In this document: positions 6,896 through 14,205 of the stretch, piece by piece
How positions within the stretch are numbered: the first letter of the stretch is position 1
Layout of the letters: every line of letters starts with the position of its first letter
Assembly (NCBI GenBank): GCA_028290765.1
Contig: JAQGJF010001091.1
Coordinates: forward strand, 1 to 18,872
Source of the DNA: Tardiphaga sp.
Lineage (GTDB): Bacteria; Pseudomonadota; Alphaproteobacteria; Rhizobiales; Xanthobacteraceae
Reading direction: 5' to 3'
DNA length: 18,872 nucleotides
Program-made: the position numbers and the translations under genes
The notes under the pieces: generated by a model
Database searches by the model: none
Seen by the model: the letters and a program-made list of their open reading frames with translations, nothing else
What the model was told of the DNA's origin: nothing

Positions 6896-7837
6896 ATGAC
6901 CCGTCCGCTCGCCATTGTCGATGCGCATCACCACGTCTGGGATCCCGGCGTGAACTATCATCCGTGGCTGCGCGACCGGCCGGTGACCGGATTTCGCTAT
7001 GGCGACTACAGCCGGATCAACCGCCGCTATCTGGTGCCGGATTATCTCGCCGATGCCCGCAACTGGCAGGTGGCAGGGACGGTCTACGTCGAGGCCGAAT
7101 GGGATCCGGTCGACCCCATCGGGGAGATGGATTTCATTGCCGGGCTGCGCCGCACCCACGGATATCCTTCGGTGGCGGTGGGGCAGATCCGGCTCGACGA
7201 GCGCGACGCCGGGGCAACACTCGAACGACTGGCGAGCCACGATTTTGTCCGCAGCGTGCGCCAGAAGCCGCGCGCCAATGCAACGCCACGCGACGGCACC
7301 GCCGGCGGCATGACCGACGCCAGCTGGCGTGAGGGTTTTGCCGGGTTGCGAAAGCACGGGCTGCGGTTCGATCTGCAGACCCCGTGGTGGCATCTCCATG
7401 AGGCGGCCGATCTCGCTTGCGACTTTCCCGATACGCCGATCATCATCAATCACGCCGGTTTACCGGCGGATCGCAGCGCGGCGGGGCTTTCGGCCTGGCG
7501 TGACGCGATGGCGCGTGTCGCTGATTGCGCGAACATTGCGGCCAAGATCTCCGGCATCGGCACGCCGGGGCTGGCGTGGACTGCGGAGAAGAATCGGGAA
7601 ATCGTGCTGACGGTGATCGATCTGTTCGGGGTGGAACGCTGCATGTTCGGCAGCAATTTTCCGGTCGACAGCCTGTGCGCGAGTTTCGACGACATCTATG
7701 ACGGGTTTAGCGCGATCACGGCGGACTTTTCAGCCGATGACCGGCGCCGGCTGTTTCACGACAATGCGGTGCGGATGTATGCGATTCCGCAGGAATGGCT
7801 GCACAAGGTATCATCGAGCGAAGTGCGCGGAGCATGA
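6896..7837 (+). CDS. Amidohydrolase_2 / LigI-type metal-dependent hydrolase (COG3618-like)
   Basis: A 313-residue TIM-barrel amidohydrolase of the group that includes 2-pyrone-4,6-dicarboxylate hydrolase, L-fuconolactonase and L-rhamnonolactonase. The first strand gives the H-x-H motif in VDAHHHVWDP (8-17). Further marks are PWWHLHEA (163-170), IINHAGLP (183-190, with H186) and MFGSNFPVDSL (250-260), whose D258 is the usual catalytic acid. Members open lactones or similar rings, so a lactone hydrolysis step in the same pathway is plausible but not proven. The start ATG lies 15 bases after the upstream stop, with only a weak ribosome site. Its stop codon TGA lies within the left arm of a palindromic repeat (7830-7878), so the last residues may have been altered by repeat insertion. 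Confidence 0.88.
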   Translation: MTRPLAIVDAHHHVWDPGVNYHPWLRDRPVTGFRYGDYSRINRRYLVPDYLADARNWQVAGTVYVEAEWDPVDPIGEMDFIAGLRRTHGYPSVAVGQIRLDERDAGATLERLASHDFVRSVRQKPRANATPRDGTAGGMTDASWREGFAGLRKHGLRFDLQTPWWHLHEAADLACDFPDTPIIINHAGLPADRSAAGLSAWRDAMARVADCANIAAKISGIGTPGLAWTAEKNREIVLTVIDLFGVERCMFGSNFPVDSLCASFDDIYDGFSAITADFSADDRRRLFHDNAVRMYAIPQEWLHKVSSSEVRGA

Positions 7838-7878
7838 TCCGGAAAAGTGGAAGCCGGTTTTCCGAAAAGATCATGCTC
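7830..7878. repeat. Palindromic REP-like element common in Bradyrhizobium-type genomes
   Basis: Outer arms GAGCATGATC (7830-7839) and GATCATGCTC (7869-7878) are perfectly complementary. They enclose inner arms CGGAAAA (7840-7846) and TTTTCCG (7858-7864) with an AAAA bulge on one side. I recognise this element as one repeated many times in Bradyrhizobium and related genomes. It sits inside the cluster between amidohydrolase and permease genes and supplies the amidohydrolase stop codon. In RNA it would make a stable stem-loop that could shield the upstream message or lower expression downstream. Confidence 0.75.
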
Positions 7879-7900
7879 AAATGCCGGATAAGGAATGCGA

Positions 7901-8584
7901 ATGGCCTACAAGTTCGATTTCTCCTTTCTGGCAGATCGCTGGCCGGCGTTCCTGGAAGGGGCGTGGCTGACCATCCAGCTCACCGTGGTGTCGATCGCGC
8001 TGGGATTTGTGCTGGGGACGCTGTGTGCTGTGCTGCGCGTCTATGGCGGCGGAGTGGTGCGCCGGATCATCGGCGCCTATGTCGAGACGATCCGCAACAC
8101 CCCGTTGCTGGTGCAGATCTTCATCGTCTATTTCGGCCTCGCCAGCATGGGCCTGAAACTGGGCGCCGAGCTGTCCGCCATCATCGCGCTGGTGATCAAT
8201 GTCGGCGCCTATACCACCGAGATCATGCGCGCCGGCATCGAGTCGACCGGCAAGACCCAATTGGAGGCGGCCGATTGTCTCGGCCTGACGCGGCTGCAGA
8301 CCATTGTGTATATCGTGCTGCTGCCGGCGATGGAGCGGGTGTACCCGGCGCTGAGCAGCCAGTTCGTGCTCCTGATGCTGGCCTCGAGCGTGACCTCGCA
8401 GATTTCGGCCGAGGAACTGACCGCGGTCGCCAACGTCATTCAGTCGGACACCTATCGCAGTTTCGAGGTCTATGTCGTGGTCGCGGTGGTCTATCTGGCT
8501 CTCTCCGTCCTGTATCGCTTTGCCTTCTGGATGATCGGCCGCCTGCTGTTCGTCCGTCGTCGCAAGCTTGGCACCGCGATATGA
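7901..8584 (+). CDS. ABC transporter permease, polar amino acid type (HisM/GlnP-like), first subunit
   Basis: A 227-residue inner-membrane permease. Helices are visible at about 22-45 (TIQLTVVSIALGFVLGTLCAVL), 70-83, 91-106, 150-166 and 186-206. RNTPLLVQ (65-72) is the hallmark of the polar amino acid permease family. The EAA loop that docks the ATPase is LEAADCLGLTRLQTIVYIVLLP (121-142). AGGA at 7891-7894 is six bases before the ATG at 7901; an ATG at 7895 directly abuts that site and is less likely. It would pair with the next gene product as a heterodimer through which the bound solute passes. The preceding REP-like element is the only break inside this part of the cluster. Confidence 0.92.
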   Translation: MAYKFDFSFLADRWPAFLEGAWLTIQLTVVSIALGFVLGTLCAVLRVYGGGVVRRIIGAYVETIRNTPLLVQIFIVYFGLASMGLKLGAELSAIIALVINVGAYTTEIMRAGIESTGKTQLEAADCLGLTRLQTIVYIVLLPAMERVYPALSSQFVLLMLASSVTSQISAEELTAVANVIQSDTYRSFEVYVVVAVVYLALSVLYRFAFWMIGRLLFVRRRKLGTAI

Positions 8585-8594
8585 GGGCCGCGCC

Positions 8595-9242
8595 TTGAAC
8601 CAGTTCACCTCCGTTCATGTCATCTATTTGCTGGAGGCCGCGCGCTGGACCCTGCTGCTGTCGCTGATTGCGCTGATCGGCGGCGGCGTCCTCGGCCTCG
8701 GGCTGGCGCTGGCCCGGGTATCGCGGCTGCGCATTTTGCGGGGCATCGCGATCGGCTACATCCAGATCGTCCAGGGCACGCCGCTGCTGGTGCTGCTGTT
8801 CCTGTCCTATTTCGGCCTCAGTCTCGCGGGCTATCGGCTCAATCCGCTGATCGCGGCCGGCCTGTCGCTGACATTCTATGTCGGCGCGTTTCTCGGCGAG
8901 ATCTGGCGCGGCTGCATCGAGGCGGTTCCGGGCACCCAGTGGGAGGCCTCGGATTGCCTCGGTCTCAACCGTTTCCAGCAATACACCCACGTCATCCTGC
9001 CGCAGGCCGTACGCATCGCCACCGCGCCGACGGTGGGGTTCATGGTCCAGGTGGTGAAGAACACCTCGCTGGCATCGATCATCGGCTTCGTCGAACTGAC
9101 GCGCGCCGGCCAGATCGTCAACAATTCGACGTTTCAGCCGTTTCTTGTCTTCCTGTTCGTCGCCGCGATCTATTTCGCGATCTGCTATCCGCTGTCGGTA
9201 GCGAGCCGTGTTCTCGAAAGGAAACTGCATGTCGCAAGATAG
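8595..9242 (+). CDS. ABC transporter permease, polar amino acid type, second subunit
   Basis: A 215-residue partner permease. QGTPLLVL (60-67) and the EAA loop WEASDCLGLNRFQQYTHVILP (116-136) are present, with helices at about 19-41, 64-78, 86-103 and 183-203. The likely start is TTG at 8595, ten bases after the stop of the first permease, with GAGGG at 8583-8587 upstream. No in-frame ATG fits the N-terminus. The 3' end overlaps the ATPase start by 14 bases, indicating coupled translation. Together with the first permease and the ATPase it forms the importer fed by one or both binding proteins. Confidence 0.9.
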   Translation: MNQFTSVHVIYLLEAARWTLLLSLIALIGGGVLGLGLALARVSRLRILRGIAIGYIQIVQGTPLLVLLFLSYFGLSLAGYRLNPLIAAGLSLTFYVGAFLGEIWRGCIEAVPGTQWEASDCLGLNRFQQYTHVILPQAVRIATAPTVGFMVQVVKNTSLASIIGFVELTRAGQIVNNSTFQPFLVFLFVAAIYFAICYPLSVASRVLERKLHVAR

Positions 9243-10026
9243 CACCGTCGCCAGCGGCCGCCTGGCCCGCGACCCTAACGGGCAGGCCAATGCGGCCGAC
9301 ATCGTCGTCAGCGTCCAGAACGTGACGAAATATTTCGGCCCCCTGAAGGTTCTCGACGGGGTGTCGCTCGACGTGCGCCAGGGCCAGCTGGTTGCCATCG
9401 TCGGCCGCAGCGGATCGGGCAAGAGCACGCTGCTGCGCTGCATGAATGGGCTGGAAGCGACCCAGGGCGGCCGGATCGTGATCTGCGGCCATGATGTCGG
9501 GGCCGGCAAGTCCAACCGGGCGGAGCTGCGCCGCGACGTCGGCATGGTTTTTCAGAGCTATAATCTGTTTCCGCATTTTACCGTCGAGCGCAACATCACG
9601 CTGGCGCTGACGCTGGTGAAGAAGAATTCGAAGCCGGAAGCCCAGCGCATCGCGTCGGAGGTGCTGGCGCTGGTCGGTTTGGCGGACAAGAGTTCGGCCT
9701 ATCCCGAACAATTGTCCGGTGGCCAGCAGCAGCGCGTGGCGATCGCGCGATCGCTGGCGCTCTCGCCCCAGGTCATGCTGTTCGACGAGGTCACCTCGGC
9801 GCTGGATCCCGAACTGACCGTCGAAGTTCTCAAGGTCATGGAAGACCTCGCCCAGCGCGGCATGACCATGGTGCTGGTGACCCATGAAATGGCCTTCGCC
9901 CGGCGCGTGGCCGATCAGGTCGTTTTCATGCATAAGGGAAAGGTCTGGGAGGCCGGGCCGACCGCGCAGCTTTTCGCCCATCCCACGACGGCCGAGTTCG
10001 CCCAGTTCATCGGGACCGGGCTTTGA
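9229..10026 (+). CDS. ABC transporter ATP-binding protein, polar amino acid type (GlnQ/HisP-like)
   Basis: A 265-residue cytoplasmic ATPase that drives the importer. Motifs are in order: Walker A GRSGSGKST (59-67), Q-loop MVFQSYNLFPHFTV with Q109, signature LSGGQQQRVAIARSLA (162-177), Walker B VMLFDEVTSALDPE with D186 and E187, and switch histidine H219 in LVTHEMAFARRVADQ. All catalytic residues are intact. AAAGGA (9217-9222) is six bases before the ATG, which lies inside the end of the second permease gene. The first 25 residues before DIVVSVQNVTKYFG are a non-conserved extension. A GTG at 9208 would add seven residues but lacks a better ribosome site. Confidence 0.95.
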   Translation: MSQDSTVASGRLARDPNGQANAADIVVSVQNVTKYFGPLKVLDGVSLDVRQGQLVAIVGRSGSGKSTLLRCMNGLEATQGGRIVICGHDVGAGKSNRAELRRDVGMVFQSYNLFPHFTVERNITLALTLVKKNSKPEAQRIASEVLALVGLADKSSAYPEQLSGGQQQRVAIARSLALSPQVMLFDEVTSALDPELTVEVLKVMEDLAQRGMTMVLVTHEMAFARRVADQVVFMHKGKVWEAGPTAQLFAHPTTAEFAQFIGTGL

Positions 10027-10050
10027 TCGAAACATCCACGCGAGGCGCTC

Positions 10051-10200
10051 GTGCCGCTCGAGATCGTCGTCCCGGTTATCATGAGCTGCGCGCTGTTGTG
10101 GTGGTTCAGCCGCGGCATGAGCTGGACCCGGCGGCTGACGGTGGCCGCGGTGACGCTGGTGATCGTGATCGTGGTGCTGCTGTTCGAGCGGTCGCGGTAG
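10051..10200 (+). CDS. Possible 49-residue two-helix membrane protein
   Basis: The open frame starts with GTG at 10051, 24 bases after the ATPase stop and in the same frame, and ends with TAG at 10198-10200. The product has a first hydrophobic helix (IVVPVIMSCALLWWF), a basic turn (SRGMSWTRR), and a second helix (LTVAAVTLVIVIVVLLF) ending in ERSR. That hairpin pattern, and GAGG (10042-10045) five bases before the GTG, support a real gene at the cluster's end. I do not recognise the family. It could be an accessory membrane peptide of the transporter or an unrelated conserved small protein. Codon use is GC-rich like its neighbours. Confidence 0.5.
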   Translation: MPLEIVVPVIMSCALLWWFSRGMSWTRRLTVAAVTLVIVIVVLLFERSR

Positions 10201-10205
10201 TTTCG

Positions 10206-10463
10206 TCATTGCTGTGCGGAATTGGCGATGCCGATTTCGTCCAAAGTCATCCGCGCTAATTGCGCTGCACCCATCATGATACCGGCGGCAAAGCGGATCC
10301 CGAATCGAGGTGCGCGTTCTAACGTATGGCCCAACGCGAAAGCGGTACGATGCTGCTGCTCGTAGTTGTCCTCAATGCTGAACTTTCTATACTTAACCGA
10401 CCGTTGAATGTTTTCGATCATATCAATGAATCGGTAACCAATTTCAACGCGGGGATTTCCCAT
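10206..10463 (-). CDS. Possible 85-residue hypothetical protein
   Basis: An open frame on the minus strand fills the gap between the transporter cluster and the chemoreceptor gene. The product has a mixed, protein-like composition: a charged N-terminal half ([16 protein letters not shown]) and a Gly/Ala/Met-rich segment ([19 protein letters not shown]) that could be a short amphipathic or membrane helix. Against it, no ribosome site is clear at either possible ATG (10463 or 10421), third-position GC is lower than in neighbouring genes, and the 5' end overlaps the start of the chemoreceptor. No family is recognised. The region may instead be regulatory DNA for the receptor. Confidence 0.3.
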   Translation of the reverse strand: MGNPRVEIGYRFIDMIENIQRSVKYRKFSIEDNYEQQHRTAFALGHTLERAPRFGIRFAAGIMMGAAQLARMTLDEIGIANSAQQ

Positions 10464-12135
10464 GTTTCATTTCGGCAACGCCAGTTCCGCGGACAGTCTG
10501 TTGGTGACGGCGCTTGGTAAATCCCAGGCCGTGATCGAATTTGGCCTCGATGGCGTCATTCTGACTGCCAACGAAAATTTCTTGAGTGCGCTGAACTACT
10601 CGCTCGCCGAAATCCAGGGCAAACACCACAGCATGTTCGTCGACGCTTCAGATCGCGACAATGCATCGTATCGGGAGTTCTGGGCCGCGCTGAATCGTGG
10701 AATCTATCAGGCTGGCGAGTTCAAGCGAATCGCAAAGGGCGGCACGGAGGTCTGGATCCAGGCGAGTTATAATCCGGTGCTCGACCGGAGCGGCAAGCCG
10801 GTAAAGGTCGTGAAGTTCGCAACCGTGATTACCGGCCAGAAAATTCAGGCCATGGAGGACGCGGGCCAGCTCAGGACGATCGGCCGCGCGCAGGCCGTCA
10901 TCACATTCGATCTGGACGGCACGATCATCAGCGCGAATGACAATTTCCTGAAAACCCTGGGTTACACGCTGGCCGAGATCCAGGGCAAACATCACAGCAT
11001 GTTTGTGGAGGCTGCGACGCGCGACGGCGCCGCCTACCGCGAATTCTGGGCGAAGCTGAAACGCGGCGAATACCAGGCAGCGGAATACAAGCGGATCGGC
11101 AAGGGCGGCAAGGAGGTATGGATCCTGGCGTCCTACAACCCGATCCTCGACGAGAAGGGCAGGCCGTTCAAGGTGGTGAAATTCGCCACCGATGTCACCG
11201 AGCAAAAGCTCAAGACTGCCGATCTCGCGGGTCAGATCGATGCCATCGAAAAATCCCAGGCCGTCATCGAATTCAAGATGGACGGTACGATACTGACGGC
11301 CAACCAGAACTTCCTGACCACCTTGGGGTATTCCTTGAGTGAAATCCAGGGCAGGCACCATAGCCTGTTCGTCGATCCGTCCGAGCGCGATGGCGCCGCC
11401 TACCGCGAGTTCTGGGCAAGCCTCAACCGCGGCGAATATCAGGCCGCCGAATACAAGCGGATCGGCAAGGGCGGCAAGGAGGTGTGGATTCAGGCATCTT
11501 ATAATCCGATCCTCGATCTCAATGGAAAGCCTTTCAAGGTCGTCAAATACGCCACGGACACGACGCACCAGGTCATCGCGCGCATGAAGAGCGAGCGGGT
11601 CAGTTCCATGATGGAATCCGTTGCGGCGGGCGCGGAAGAATTGAACGCTTCGGTTCGCGAAATCTCCGAGGCGATGGTGAAGTCGAAGAACACGGCGATG
11701 TCCGCCGTGAGCAAGGTCGAATCCGCCGACGGGCAGGCGCAACGCCTGAGTTCGGCAGCCCAGGCGATGAGCGGCATCGTCGAACTGATCGGAAACATCA
11801 CCGGGCAGATCAACCTGCTGGCTCTCAACGCCACGATTGAATCCGCCCGTGCCGGCGAGGCGGGGCGGGGGTTTGCGGTGGTGGCTTCCGAGGTCAAAAA
11901 TCTGGCCAATCAGGCCAAGCAGGCGACCGACAAGATAACCAGCGAGATCGATAGCCTCAACGGCATCTCGGGCGACGTGGTTGGCGCGCTCGGAGCGATC
12001 AAGCAGGAAATCCAGAATGTGAGCGAGTACGTGACGGCGACCGCCGCGGCCGTCGAGGAGCAGAGCACCGTCACCAGCGAAATGTCGTCGAGCATGCAGC
12101 GTGCGGCCGCGGAGGCATCCGGCATCGGACGATAA
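10462..12135 (+). CDS. Cytoplasmic methyl-accepting chemotaxis protein with three tandem PAS domains
   Basis: A 557-residue chemoreceptor of the Aer/BdlA type without signal peptide, transmembrane helix or HAMP domain, so it should be soluble. Three PAS domains repeat with a period of exactly 122 residues: SQAVIEF at 21, AQAVITF at 143 and SQAVIEF at 265, each followed by IQG(K/R)HHS(M/L)FV and an (S/N)YNP(V/I)LD strand. Domains two and three are nearly the same. The MCP signalling domain occupies about 375-557, with the hairpin tip [33 protein letters not shown] at 450-482. The C-terminus ends soon after [20 protein letters not shown] and has no receptor-tethering pentapeptide. GGGGA precedes the ATG. 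PAS domains of this sort often bind heme, flavin or small ligands; the ligand is not evident. No chemotaxis gene is adjacent. Confidence 0.95.
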   Translation: MFHFGNASSADSLLVTALGKSQAVIEFGLDGVILTANENFLSALNYSLAEIQGKHHSMFVDASDRDNASYREFWAALNRGIYQAGEFKRIAKGGTEVWIQASYNPVLDRSGKPVKVVKFATVITGQKIQAMEDAGQLRTIGRAQAVITFDLDGTIISANDNFLKTLGYTLAEIQGKHHSMFVEAATRDGAAYREFWAKLKRGEYQAAEYKRIGKGGKEVWILASYNPILDEKGRPFKVVKFATDVTEQKLKTADLAGQIDAIEKSQAVIEFKMDGTILTANQNFLTTLGYSLSEIQGRHHSLFVDPSERDGAAYREFWASLNRGEYQAAEYKRIGKGGKEVWIQASYNPILDLNGKPFKVVKYATDTTHQVIARMKSERVSSMMESVAAGAEELNASVREISEAMVKSKNTAMSAVSKVESADGQAQRLSSAAQAMSGIVELIGNITGQINLLALNATIESARAGEAGRGFAVVASEVKNLANQAKQATDKITSEIDSLNGISGDVVGALGAIKQEIQNVSEYVTATAAAVEEQSTVTSEMSSSMQRAAAEASGIGR

Positions 12136-12208
12136 TCAGCCGTCGAGACGCCGGCGATTGTCATCGTCGCGCTCGTCGCAAGTACTCCTCGCAATGACGG
12201 AGCGGGCG

Positions 12209-12853
12209 TCACGACATCGGCGGCGCCACGAATTGTACAAACCCGGCCCGGCCGGAAATCCGTTCGAACCAGCGCTGCACATGCGGCAGCGCCGGCTTCT
12301 CGATGCCCTCGACGCCGAACCAGCGGCGGGCGTAGGCGCCAACCGCGATATCGGCGAGGGTGAAGTCGCCTTCGAGAAAATCCCGCGACGCCAGATGGGC
12401 GTCGACGATGCACCATTGCGCCGCTTCGGCGTCGGCGTCTTTCTGGATCGCCTTCATGTCGCGCTGCTCGATAGGCGTGCGGACCAGTGCCCAGAACACC
12501 GGCCGGTCGACAGGCTGCAGGGTGGAGAGCGTCCAGTCCAGCCAGCGATCGACGCCGGCGCGCAGCTTTGGCACGGCTGGATACAGCGGCGAGTCCTGCC
12601 GGTAGGCGAGGACCAGGTAGCGCATGATGGAATTGGATTCCCACAGCACGAAGTCGCCGTCGACCAGCGTGGGAACGCGCCCGTTGGGATTCATCGCCAG
12701 ATAATCCGGCTCGCCGTTGCGGCCGAACGCCATGCCGGCATCGATCCGCTCATAGCCCAAATCGAGCTCGTGCAGGCACCACAGCACTTTCTGGACGTTG
12801 ACCGAATTCTTGCGGCCCCAGATCGTCAGTTTCTTCTCATTGTTGTTCGGCAC
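12209..12853 (-). CDS. Glutathione S-transferase family protein
   Basis: A 214-residue protein with N-terminal thioredoxin fold and C-terminal helical domain. Near the start, KLTIWGRKNSVNVQKVLW (8-25) is the first strand and helix, with S17 a candidate glutathione-activating residue. VPTL (60-63) is the cis-proline loop and ESN (72-74) binds the gamma-glutamyl group. LADIAVGAYARRWFGVE in the C-terminal half matches the conserved N-capping region. The GTG at 12853 is chosen since AAAGGA lies nine bases upstream on the minus strand and gives the family's usual length; an ATG at 12934 would run into the terminator at 12940-12968. It probably conjugates or reduces electrophiles with glutathione; substrate unknown. 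Glyoxalase I, another glutathione enzyme, lies 0.4 kb away in the same orientation. Confidence 0.92.
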   Translation of the reverse strand: MPNNNEKKLTIWGRKNSVNVQKVLWCLHELDLGYERIDAGMAFGRNGEPDYLAMNPNGRVPTLVDGDFVLWESNSIMRYLVLAYRQDSPLYPAVPKLRAGVDRWLDWTLSTLQPVDRPVFWALVRTPIEQRDMKAIQKDADAEAAQWCIVDAHLASRDFLEGDFTLADIAVGAYARRWFGVEGIEKPALPHVQRWFERISGRAGFVQFVAPPMS

Positions 12854-12939
12854 GTTGGTGGGTCCTTTTTCTGAGCGCGATTGGCACGCTTGTCTTATCG
12901 GACCTGTTAGCGTGTTTTCAAGCAACCGCGACAAACAAA

Positions 12940-12968
12940 ATCAGGCTCCGTCGGAGACGGAGCCTGAT
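12940..12968 (-). terminator. Rho-independent terminator of the 26-residue gene
   Basis: A perfect 13-bp stem, ATCAGGCTCCGTC (12940-12952) with GACGGAGCCTGAT (12956-12968), closes on a GGA loop. On the minus strand it is followed by TTTTGTTTGTC. It sits 48 bases after the stop of the 26-residue gene and separates it from the glutathione transferase gene. On the plus strand no T-run follows. Confidence 0.85.
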
Positions 12969-13016
12969 GGACTGAAGCTGGCGGTGGCGTGAACTGGCTC
13001 TCAATGACCGCAACGG

Positions 13017-13097
13017 TCAGCGGCCGACGAACAACCACAACAGAAGAATCACCGGGATCGGCACACCCAGCAGCCAGAGCAAAATTCCACGGCCCAT
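13017..13097 (-). CDS. Small hydrophobic membrane peptide (26 residues)
   Basis: The peptide MGRGILLWLLGVPIPVILLL followed by WLFVGR consists almost wholly of one membrane helix with a central Pro-Ile-Pro kink and basic residues at both ends. A GGAGG five bases before the ATG at 13097 is on the minus strand; an ATG at 13109 overlaps that site and is unlikely. A strong terminator lies 48 bases downstream, and an elaborate inverted repeat lies just upstream (13111-13169), so the gene appears to be an independent unit. Short proteins of this pattern occur widely in rhizobia as far as I remember, without assigned function. Likely inner-membrane location. Confidence 0.7.
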   Translation of the reverse strand: MGRGILLWLLGVPIPVILLLWLFVGR

Positions 13098-13110
13098 TTT
13101 AGCCTCCATG

Positions 13111-13169
13111 ATTTCAATGTCGTGGAGAGAACGCCGGTTGCGGCGTCCTGTTCCATCGACCATTGAAAT
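13111..13169 (-). promoter_or_regulatory. Nested stem-loop in the leader of the 26-residue gene
   Basis: ATTTCAATG (13111-13119) and CATTGAAAT (13161-13169) are perfect 9-bp arms. TGG/CCA (13123-13125 and 13153-13155) continue the pairing after a small internal loop, and ACGCCG-GTTG-CGGCGT (13131-13146) forms a 6-bp hairpin at the tip. On the minus strand the basal stem ends three bases before the GGAGG ribosome site. It could be a cruciform operator or an RNA element controlling translation or stability. Confidence 0.5.
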
Positions 13170-13218
13170 GCGGAGTGTTGCGACCGCTAACTTAGCTGGA
13201 AGTGACGATGGTTCGAGC

Positions 13219-13668
13219 TTACCAATGTCCGGTGTTGGGCATTGAGGTCCACGGCTCCTGCGGCGGCTTCGCATCGCCCTTCTGCAGCAGCTCGATCGAA
13301 TGCAGGTCCGGCGAGCGGACGAACGCCATCTGGCCGTCGCGAGGAGGGCGATTGATGGTGATGCCGAGTTTCATCAGGCGGTCGCAGGTCGCGTAGATGT
13401 CGTCGACCTCGTAGGCGAGGTGGCCGAAATAGCGATCCTCGCCGTATTTCTCCTCATCCCAATTGTAGGTCAGCTCGACCGTCGGCGCCTGGCGCCCCTT
13501 CGACTGCGCCACCAGGCCCTCGTCCTCATCGGCGCACAGGAACACCAGCGTGAATTTCGCCTTGTCGTTGTCGATGCGACGGACTTCCTTCAATCCAAGC
13601 GCATCCTGGTAGAATTTAAGCGCGGCATCGAGATTGCGGACGCGCAGCATGGTGTGGAGGTAACGCAT
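13219..13668 (-). CDS. gloA: Lactoylglutathione lyase (glyoxalase I), VOC superfamily
   Basis: A 149-residue enzyme that converts the methylglyoxal-glutathione hemithioacetal to S-lactoylglutathione. The start MRYLHTMLRVRNLDAALKFY is the classic GloA N-terminus with metal ligand H5. The other expected ligands are E65 (PTVELTYNW), H83 (RYFGHLAYEV) and E127 (HSIELLQ). Both VOC beta-alpha-beta-beta-beta modules are complete. GGGAG lies seven bases before the ATG at 13668 on the minus strand. Length is slightly above the bacterial norm of about 135-145 because of a C-terminal Pro/Trp-rich tail (KPPQEPWTSMPNTGHW). The metal-ligand pattern suits the short Ni/Co-type bacterial enzymes. With the glutathione transferase nearby it suggests a small glutathione-dependent detoxification patch. 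Confidence 0.95.
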   Translation of the reverse strand: MRYLHTMLRVRNLDAALKFYQDALGLKEVRRIDNDKAKFTLVFLCADEDEGLVAQSKGRQAPTVELTYNWDEEKYGEDRYFGHLAYEVDDIYATCDRLMKLGITINRPPRDGQMAFVRSPDLHSIELLQKGDAKPPQEPWTSMPNTGHW

Positions 13669-13905
13669 GTTTCTTCTCCCTTGAACATTTGCAGAATTGG
13701 GTTCGGGTGGGGCAGGTCCGGGCACCCAATAGCAGCAAAATGCGGCGAAGGGCAGGGGGCTGCGTGCCGTTTGCGTGCCATGCAGTGGGGGAATTTTGCG
13801 CCGATTTATCGCGCCTGAGAATTCTGTCTGACCAGTTTGCAATCCGAGAAGGTCGAACGCGTTTTTTAAGGCCACGACGAATCTGGGTAAGCCAGGAGAA
13901 AACCC

Positions 13906-14061
13906 ATGAAACGCCTGCTGACGGCTACCGCGTTGATTTGCTCAACCGCGATAAGCGCCCATGCCGACCAGATGGTCTATCGCTGTATGACACCATCCGT
14001 CAGAATGGCCACGGATCGGGTGCCGTCTGCAAGGATGTGGAGTTCATGGGAACGACCATGA
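13906..14061 (+). CDS. Small exported protein, probably frameshifted
   Basis: AGGAG (13894-13898) seven bases before the ATG and a clean signal peptide (MKRLLTATALICSTAISAHA, cleavage after residue 20) mark a real start. The frame as it stands ends at 14061 after 51 residues, with a C-terminal half rich in Arg, Met, Pro and Trp. In the neighbouring frame, the DNA from about 13987 to the TAG at 14079-14081 reads a more natural, cysteine-containing tail (YDTIRQNGHGSGAVCKD, then VEFMGTTMRECVTH) with good codon use. Loss of one base near 13983-13987 would explain this; the intact protein would be about 58 residues with three Cys in the mature part. Either the gene is decayed here or the base is a sequencing error. 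Confidence 0.5.
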   Translation: MKRLLTATALICSTAISAHADQMVYRCMTPSVRMATDRVPSARMWSSWERP

Positions 14062-14205
14062 GAGAGTGCGTGACCCACTAGCTGCTCCGAAGGGTTGCGA
14101 AACAACGGGTGATTGTTGTTCCTGGAACCGTTCGTTCCTGCAATGGGAACAGCAACCAATTCCAACAGCGCCCGTTGTCATGCAGGCAACTCGAAAGGAA
14201 CCAGC

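Noticed and set aside
6032..7453. Minus-strand open frame of 473 codons
   Set aside because: Antisense to the second binding protein and the amidohydrolase, both of which have clear motifs.
8436..9545. Minus-strand open frame of 369 codons
   Set aside because: Antisense to permease and ATPase genes with intact family motifs.
10648..11742. Minus-strand open frame of 364 codons
   Set aside because: Antisense to the three PAS domains; its repetitive look is inherited from the PAS repeats.
12136..12208. Short piece resembling a common CGTCATTGCGAGG-type repeat between the chemoreceptor and transferase genes
   Set aside because: Only about 15 bases (CCTCGCAATGACGG) match what I remember, too little to call an element.
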